Below are positions 59,068-64,000 of a DNA stretch of 64,000 nucleotides, piece after piece. The notes below the pieces were generated by a model, which saw only the letters and a program-made list of their open reading frames with translations, had not been told where the DNA came from and ran no database searches. Position 1 is the first letter of the stretch. Every line of letters begins with the position of its first letter. The position numbers and the translations under genes were made by a program. The stretch comes from Parelaphostrongylus tenuis (lineage: Eukaryota > Nematoda > Chromadorea > Rhabditida > Metastrongylidae), in assembly GCA_019055375.1 (NCBI GenBank), contig JAHQIW010004405.1, positions 36,850-100,849 on the forward strand. Reading direction: 5' to 3'.

Positions 59068-60330
59068 ATTTTTTTTCCTTTTTTTTTTTTTTTTTTTTTT
59101 TCCGTTTTTTTTTTTTTTTTTTTTTTTTTTCCTCACAATTTCACTTTCGCAACATAATATTCAAAAATGATGAGGTAGCCAGCAAGATTTGCCTTAATAA
59201 AAAATATTTACTATATATTTTTGGAGAAAATTCCAAATGGCGAGGGGGGGGGGGGGGGGGGGGATTATGGAAGACTGTCGAAGGCAAAACACAACTAAAC
59301 AAAAACCTAATATTGAAGGCTACAAAGGAAGCACCAAGTGCCTGGATAAAGATCAAGAAATCCAGCAAGCCGGCTTGGGGAAGAATTTGGGGGGGGGGGG
59401 GGGGGGGAAGGGCTCGGCTATAAACGAAACCCGGAGAACTAGGGGAAGAATAAGGAAGAGTGGCGGCTCGGGGCAAGCGTGCGTGCAAGAGCATGAGGGG
59501 GGATAGGCGAGACAGGACTCAACACCAGGGGAACACCACGCAAGAAGGCGGGGGGGTCAGAGCCGTCAACAGCAATAATACAACATTCACCGAAGGATTA
59601 GATATGGTGTCCATTTTTTATTGGAAACCAGTATTTTGGTTATTTTGGTCAGTGTGTCGAAATGTTGGGGGGGGGGGGCCTAAAATTCTATAACCACCCC
59701 AATCCGCGATCACGGCGAGGGACAATTATCTTATGGCCACTCTCTACACCAGCGTTCGCTCAACGTTTTTTTTTTTATTTTTATTTTAAAACTTTTTTTG
59801 TTGGAATGGGTTACTTTTTAAAATTTTTTTTAAGTTTTTTTTATTTTTTTTTTGTTTTTTTATTTTTTTTTTTTTTTTTTCTGCGTCATTTCTTCATTTC
59901 GTTTTACACTTGTTTTTGTCTTGATTCCCCTTCCTGTATATTGTAGCGCGTTCACTTAATGTCCATTATAGTTTTTTTCTTTTATCCGCCCCACTTTACT
60001 CTCATAACTCCTCGTACTTAACTTTTCTATTTTCTTTTCTTTGGCCACCCGTACATTTTTATTCTTATTGTCTCTATACCGTCGTAACGTGATCGCAGGT
60101 TTGTTTTTTTTTGTTCTTTTTTTTATATTCGTTTTTTAACCGATAGTTTTTTTTTTTATTTACATCGTGTTTTTTCTGTTTCTTTTCTTTCCTTGGTTTC
60201 CTGGTTGCGTAAGAAGAATAAAATCCATGCGCGTGTTACTTGACGAAATATAACCGGAGTTCCTTTTTCTTTTTTTTTTTTTCTCTTTTTTTTTCTTTTT
60301 TCTTCATGCAAGGGGCAGCTTTCGGTATGA
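51400..60330. other. Anomalous AT-rich, homopolymer-rich block
   Basis: At about 51.4 kb the base composition falls sharply. 51.4-55.3 kb is A- and T-rich on both strands; 55.3-57.0 kb and 59.7-60.3 kb are strongly T-biased on the plus strand, with runs of T broken by single other bases. Pure G runs occur near 52350, 55910, 58980, 59245, 59390 and 59665, and an A run at about 58619-58643. No recognisable coding exon or mobile element is seen in most of it. The look is that of poorly corrected long-read consensus or a genuine low-complexity domain. Open frames here are short and mostly low complexity. Confidence 0.7.
58888..58980 (+). CDS. Possible first exon of a secreted protein, cut by a G run
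   Basis: An ATG at 58888 opens MRCIAEVLFVSFYLLCCHGI then VTAIGVLLCAGG, a good signal peptide followed by a GVLLC stretch like the first strand of nematode transthyretin-like proteins. The frame runs into nine or more G and then poly-T, where it turns into poly-Phe. No further exon is recognised. Family assignment is a guess from a very short segment. Confidence 0.25.
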
Positions 60331-60910
60331 AATTTTTTTTCACATGCTAGGATTTTAGCATTTTGGAGTCTGAAACATGGTGAGAGCGCAGAACGATTCG
60401 GAGCCGTTACAATAACAATTAAGGAACAATATGTAGTTTACAGTGTTTTTTCAAACGCCAGTAGTTCATGCATAATCAGGACCGAAGCCAGCCCAATCCA
60501 GGTGGTATTTTCCGTACCACTATCGTTAACGCCTTCATCTTTTGTTATAAATTCTTTGTGCCTTTTTATTTTTGCTTTTCGCCCTGCCCAATTCGGGTGT
60601 TGGTGGTGGAGCGAATACGGTGTATGAATATCCATCCGAAAATTTTTTTGCATGTTTCCTTTTTTCTCTCTGGCTTGTTTCTTCGAGTTTTTTCTTTGCC
60701 CGATATCGCAATATCGTCGAAAGGGTAACTTCAGATAAGTCATAGAGCGTGTCATAGCCACAATGTTCCTTATGATTTTTTCATTGAAATCGTGATGAAG
60801 CTTGGTTAAGTAAGAAGCCGGTTTCGTCTGATCTGTGTGGCATAAAAAGCATGTTTCCCGCCCCGTGTGTCGTTTTAAGTTCTAAAGGCTTTGAGCTGCT
60901 TCGCTGAACA
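60331..60910. other. No gene recognised
   Basis: Composition returns to normal here. The minus frame at 60438-60761 (107 codons, basic N-terminal part) has no motif I know. Confidence 0.3.
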
Positions 60911-60912
60911 TA

Positions 60913-61989
60913 CTAGTCAGCCACATGGATGAAAACACCGTGAACGACCAATTTTTTGGCCACACCAGCACATTCATTCGCGGCTAACGTAAGCCAATGA
61001 CAGAAATTATTATTTTGTCCTTTGCAGCAGAAAGTAGCACAAGAGAAAATTAAAGGCGAGGACGGTGCTCATCGTCGTTTCCTGGATAATTAAGCGAAGT
61101 GCTGTTTCTTTTTCTCGGTTCCGCCGAGAATCGTCTAATGGTGAATCTTCACAGATTAACATAGAGAAGTGCGTTGCATCAGTCAAAGACAGAGATTACT
61201 AACAAGAAGGAGGAGGTGGAGAGGGATAGGAGGGCTTTTTATTCTAGTTGTAGAAGGTGGAGCAGTGTTTTTTTGATATGAATGAGGACGAAATCACGGA
61301 TAAAAAATTTACATACATGTTAGTGGGGTTGGAGAAATTCTGATTCATATCGCCAATTCGTCTCCAATAGACTTTGAAGCTTGAAGTTGAAGAGGGAGGT
61401 CTAAGAAAATTGAAAAACAAAATATATTTCTACGTGCCTACTTACGCTTATATTTTACTTACTATAAAGGAACTACCTTTTTTAATGTTACTATCTGCTA
61501 CTTTCTCTACCTGATTACAACGTTCTTACCTGTGCTTTCATTCAAGCAAGCCTTGGCATGAGCACCTTCCATCTTCCTAGATACTGGAACCGGTTCGACA
61601 ACACAACCACGACCTTTTTACAGCCAATAATTTTTGGTAAACATTCTATGACAGAAAATGCGAACCAAATTTTAGCGAAAATAAATTAAAAATAGCAGAA
61701 TCATTTGTGAACCAGAACATCAAACTAGCAGAGCCGTTTTGGTCATTCTAGGTGGTTGTTTGATTAGAAAATTTTTTGCTAAAGAAACATGTTTAAAAAA
61801 ATAACGGATAACTATAAGGAATATAAATAAACACAAATGTGCCTGGAAGGCAAAAGAAAACACGATTACTGATTATAATTAACAAAAGTCCATAGCACAA
61901 AAACTGGGTGATCAGGTTGCAAAGTTATCTGCCCCGTGCTATCTCCCCCTCCAATCATTCGTTGGTCATATACTTCCCCACATTTTTTT

Positions 61990-62037
<48 letters not shown>

Positions 62038-62149
62038 TTTTTTTTTTAAATGTTTTTTTTTTTTTTTTTTTTTATTTTTAATTTTTTTTTTTTTATTATT
62101 TTTTAACTACATCTCTTTTTTTTTTCTATTTTTTTTTTTTTTTAATTTT

Positions 62150-62184
<35 letters not shown>

Positions 62185-62566
62185 TTTCTTTTTTTGTTAT
62201 TTTTTTTTTTTTTACAATTTTTTTTTTTTTTACAGATAATGGGTGAATGTGTTTTCTAACAATAGTTTTCTAGTTTCTGAATATATTTGACTATAACAAC
62301 CTGATCCCTCAATCTCGTCCATGAATTATATCTTTTTTTCATTCTCCCACAATATCTCACATTGTTGAATATATTTAGAAATGTCAAAAATGTTGACTAA
62401 AAAGTAAAAAATAGACAAGCGGTCTGATTCTAAATAAACTTTCTTCAACAAACTCGGCTCTTCTATTAAAAACATCAATAATCTGTCCTTTATACATCTG
62501 TCCTTCAATAAATTCGGTTGCATTGGATTGTTTGACAGTACGGGCTGTAAGCGGCTTGAAAGTCAT
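60913..62566 (-). CDS. Unknown multi-exon gene, coding-like blocks
   Basis: Four minus strand blocks look coding. 62430-62566 opens MTFKPLTARTVKQSNATEF then IEGQMYKGQIIDVFNRRAEF. 61530-61610 reads GCVVEPVPVSRKMEGAHAK then ACLNEST up to a strong GTAAGA donor. About 61060-61180 reads HFSMLICEDSPLDDSRRNRE then KETALRLIIQETT. About 60913-61018 reads FCHWLTLAANECAGVAKKLV then VHGVFIHVAD and TAG. Phases and acceptors cannot all be fixed, and a 250-base T tract (61981-62231) lies in one intron. The family is not recognised; the blocks may belong to more than one gene. Confidence 0.3.
61981..62231 (+). repeat. Near-pure T tract of about 250 bases
   Basis: Almost every base is T on the plus strand, with occasional A, G or C. 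This is far longer than a retroposon tail and similar in look to the runs in 55.3-60.3 kb. It is likely an assembly or basecalling product, or an expanded low-complexity tract. Confidence 0.85.
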
Positions 62567-62569
62567 AAT

Positions 62570-64000
62570 TCAGATCATGGTGTTCCTGTTGCCTGCGAAA
62601 GAATGACTGAAGCGACGACACCCTCATAAAAAAGCTTGTGAAAAAAGTTTAGATGTAGAATGGATGGTATCACCCACCCCGCTAAATTTCAATTTCAGCA
62701 CAAAATGAGCGCAAGGCTGTTTCCAGTTGGAGTGCAAACCAAATCGTAAAAGGTACTTCTCTGGATATTGGTTAAATCATCTTTTTTTTTAAGAAACGAG
62801 TTCCAAGGAAGTTTTCCTTCTTTTCTTCTCCTTTCTTTCTTTTCTTCCTTTTCTTCGCGGAGTCATCACAACGACAACTGAAAAAAAACTGGTCGTTTTC
62901 CCACTTATTTATTGTGCCCGTAAAATCCTGAACTAATCTGTAAATGAAGAAGCATCTATGCGAAGCATTCTATTTGATGTAATTTGCACATTATTATTCA
63001 AAAGTGTTGAACACCTTCATAAGTTGGTTCACTTAACACAACCAAGACAACAACAGAGTCAAATCCTTATCACAATTATACCGAGATAGCACAGTGATTG
63101 ATGCTAGAAAAAAAAGGAGTGGTAATAAGAAGGGGATGGGGGATTTTGGGAAATGAAAGTTGAAGAAAAAGATTTGTAGGACGCGTAGGTCCTGAATTAT
63201 TTTTTTTTTTTTTTTTTTGCGTACTCTAAAAATAAACACAAAACTTCTAAAAACCTAATTGACATGCTTTATCTTTTAAATCCGGACTTTTCAGAAAAAG
63301 CCTATCGTTTTTGCACGGTAAACGACGAACGGCTTAGTAATTTTTGTTTTAGATTTCCTTTTCCTGACCAGCAATTCATTTGAAAAAATTTTCAATCACC
63401 TAAATATGAGCATTTTTTTTCCTATAAAAAAGCATTGGATTTTTTTTTTTTTTCTCACGTTCCGCATCTACAAGACTACATTTTTTTTTTGAGGTACAAA
63501 AATTATTTATTTGAGAGGTGGCACAGCTTACATATACAACGCTTGCATCATATTATTTATAAAGTGTAAAGGAGGGGTATTATAGGGGTCAAAAAATACA
63601 AAGGTCAACGAAAACAGAAAAAGACACAACAAGAAAAGGACCAAAAAACAAATGGAAAAAACTCCATTATTATAACCAAGGTCAAAAACCTCTTGCTCGC
63701 TCTTTTTGGAGAGTGTCAATAATGTTGTGAACCATATAAGTTTTTAGATTACCATATGTAATCCATCCGAACAAAAGGAAAAGGCGAAAATATGTTGAAC
63801 GCAAGTTCAAGCATGCATCAAGCAAAAGCCGTGCGATTCGTTTAATTTTAAGGTATTTATTGAATTTTATATTTATATATTATTTTAGTTTAGTCATTAT
63901 ATATAAAGAATGGGAAGTATTTTCATAAACCATTTTTTAATGATTTGCAGCAATAGTAAACTTTGTGTCTCTTCAAAAGTGGTTGCCATTTACGGACGGT
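62570..64000. other. No gene recognised
   Basis: Short T runs near 63200 and 63440. At 62699-62750 a small plus strand frame MSARLFPVGVQTKS follows a good TTTCAG acceptor, but it ends after 14 codons. Nothing else stands out. Confidence 0.35.

Noticed and set aside
58981..59157. Open frame that continues as poly-Phe
   Set aside because: It is created by poly-T runs; only the first 31 codons look like protein.
59141..59494. Minus strand frame of 117 codons with Pro runs
   Set aside because: The Pro runs are translations of G homopolymers, so the frame is a low-complexity artefact.
51400..60330. Telomere, centromeric satellite or mitochondrial insertion
   Set aside because: There is no TTAGGC array, no regular tandem period, and no recognisable mitochondrial protein or rRNA.
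1..64000. CRISPR array, bacterial operon or prophage
   Set aside because: There are no regularly spaced repeats, no long intact bacterial frames, and clear spliced eukaryotic genes.

Overview
The window looks like nuclear DNA of a parasitic clade V nematode (Strongylida: hookworm, strongyle or trichostrongyle type). Reasons: short exons with nematode-style splice sites, RTE-type LINE, Penelope-like and mariner relics of the kinds common in these worms, several tRNA-derived repeats, and multiple copies of a secreted gene family that I recognise from memory as SCVP (secreted clade V protein). I see no bacterial gene organisation, CRISPR array or phage.

Layout. 0-1.4 kb: the end of an unidentified + strand gene (1-204) and the first three exons of an SCVP copy on the minus strand (A). 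4.98-5.29 kb: the last two SCVP exons on the plus strand (H). 7.4-11.4 kb: a dense patch of fold-back and tRNA-like repeats. 11.9-15.9 kb: a five-exon SCVP locus on the minus strand (B/C). 16.3-17.5 kb: an RTE reverse transcriptase relic. 18-22 kb: repeats. 23.2-29.3 kb: the polo-box end of a polo-like kinase gene on the minus strand, with a 5 kb intron filled with SINE, Penelope and fold-back insertions. 31.3-32.6 kb: the endonuclease half of an RTE element. 33.7-36.6 kb and 41.4-43.4 kb: two more five-exon SCVP loci on the minus strand (D/E, F/G). 43.7-44.4 kb: a mariner transposase relic. 45-51 kb: repeats and one possible small secreted gene. 51.4-60.3 kb: an abrupt change to very AT-rich, homopolymer-rich sequence. 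60.9-62.6 kb: a few coding-like minus strand exons of an unknown gene.

The theme is a dispersed SCVP family with constant exon architecture (signal-peptide exon, FTVxGF exon, VxDVLEQQGR exon, long third intron, CxIV exon, IMANWSxxMWQ last exon). Every copy carries small frame-breaking indels. The same kind of single-base, often homopolymer, indel is seen in the polo-kinase exons, so part of the apparent decay may be residual long-read assembly error. One lost splice acceptor in D/E and an in-frame stop in exon 1 of B/C are not homopolymer changes and suggest real decay in those two copies. The products are expected to be exported small proteins; their function is not known to me. Family names come from reading motifs only; no database search was possible.
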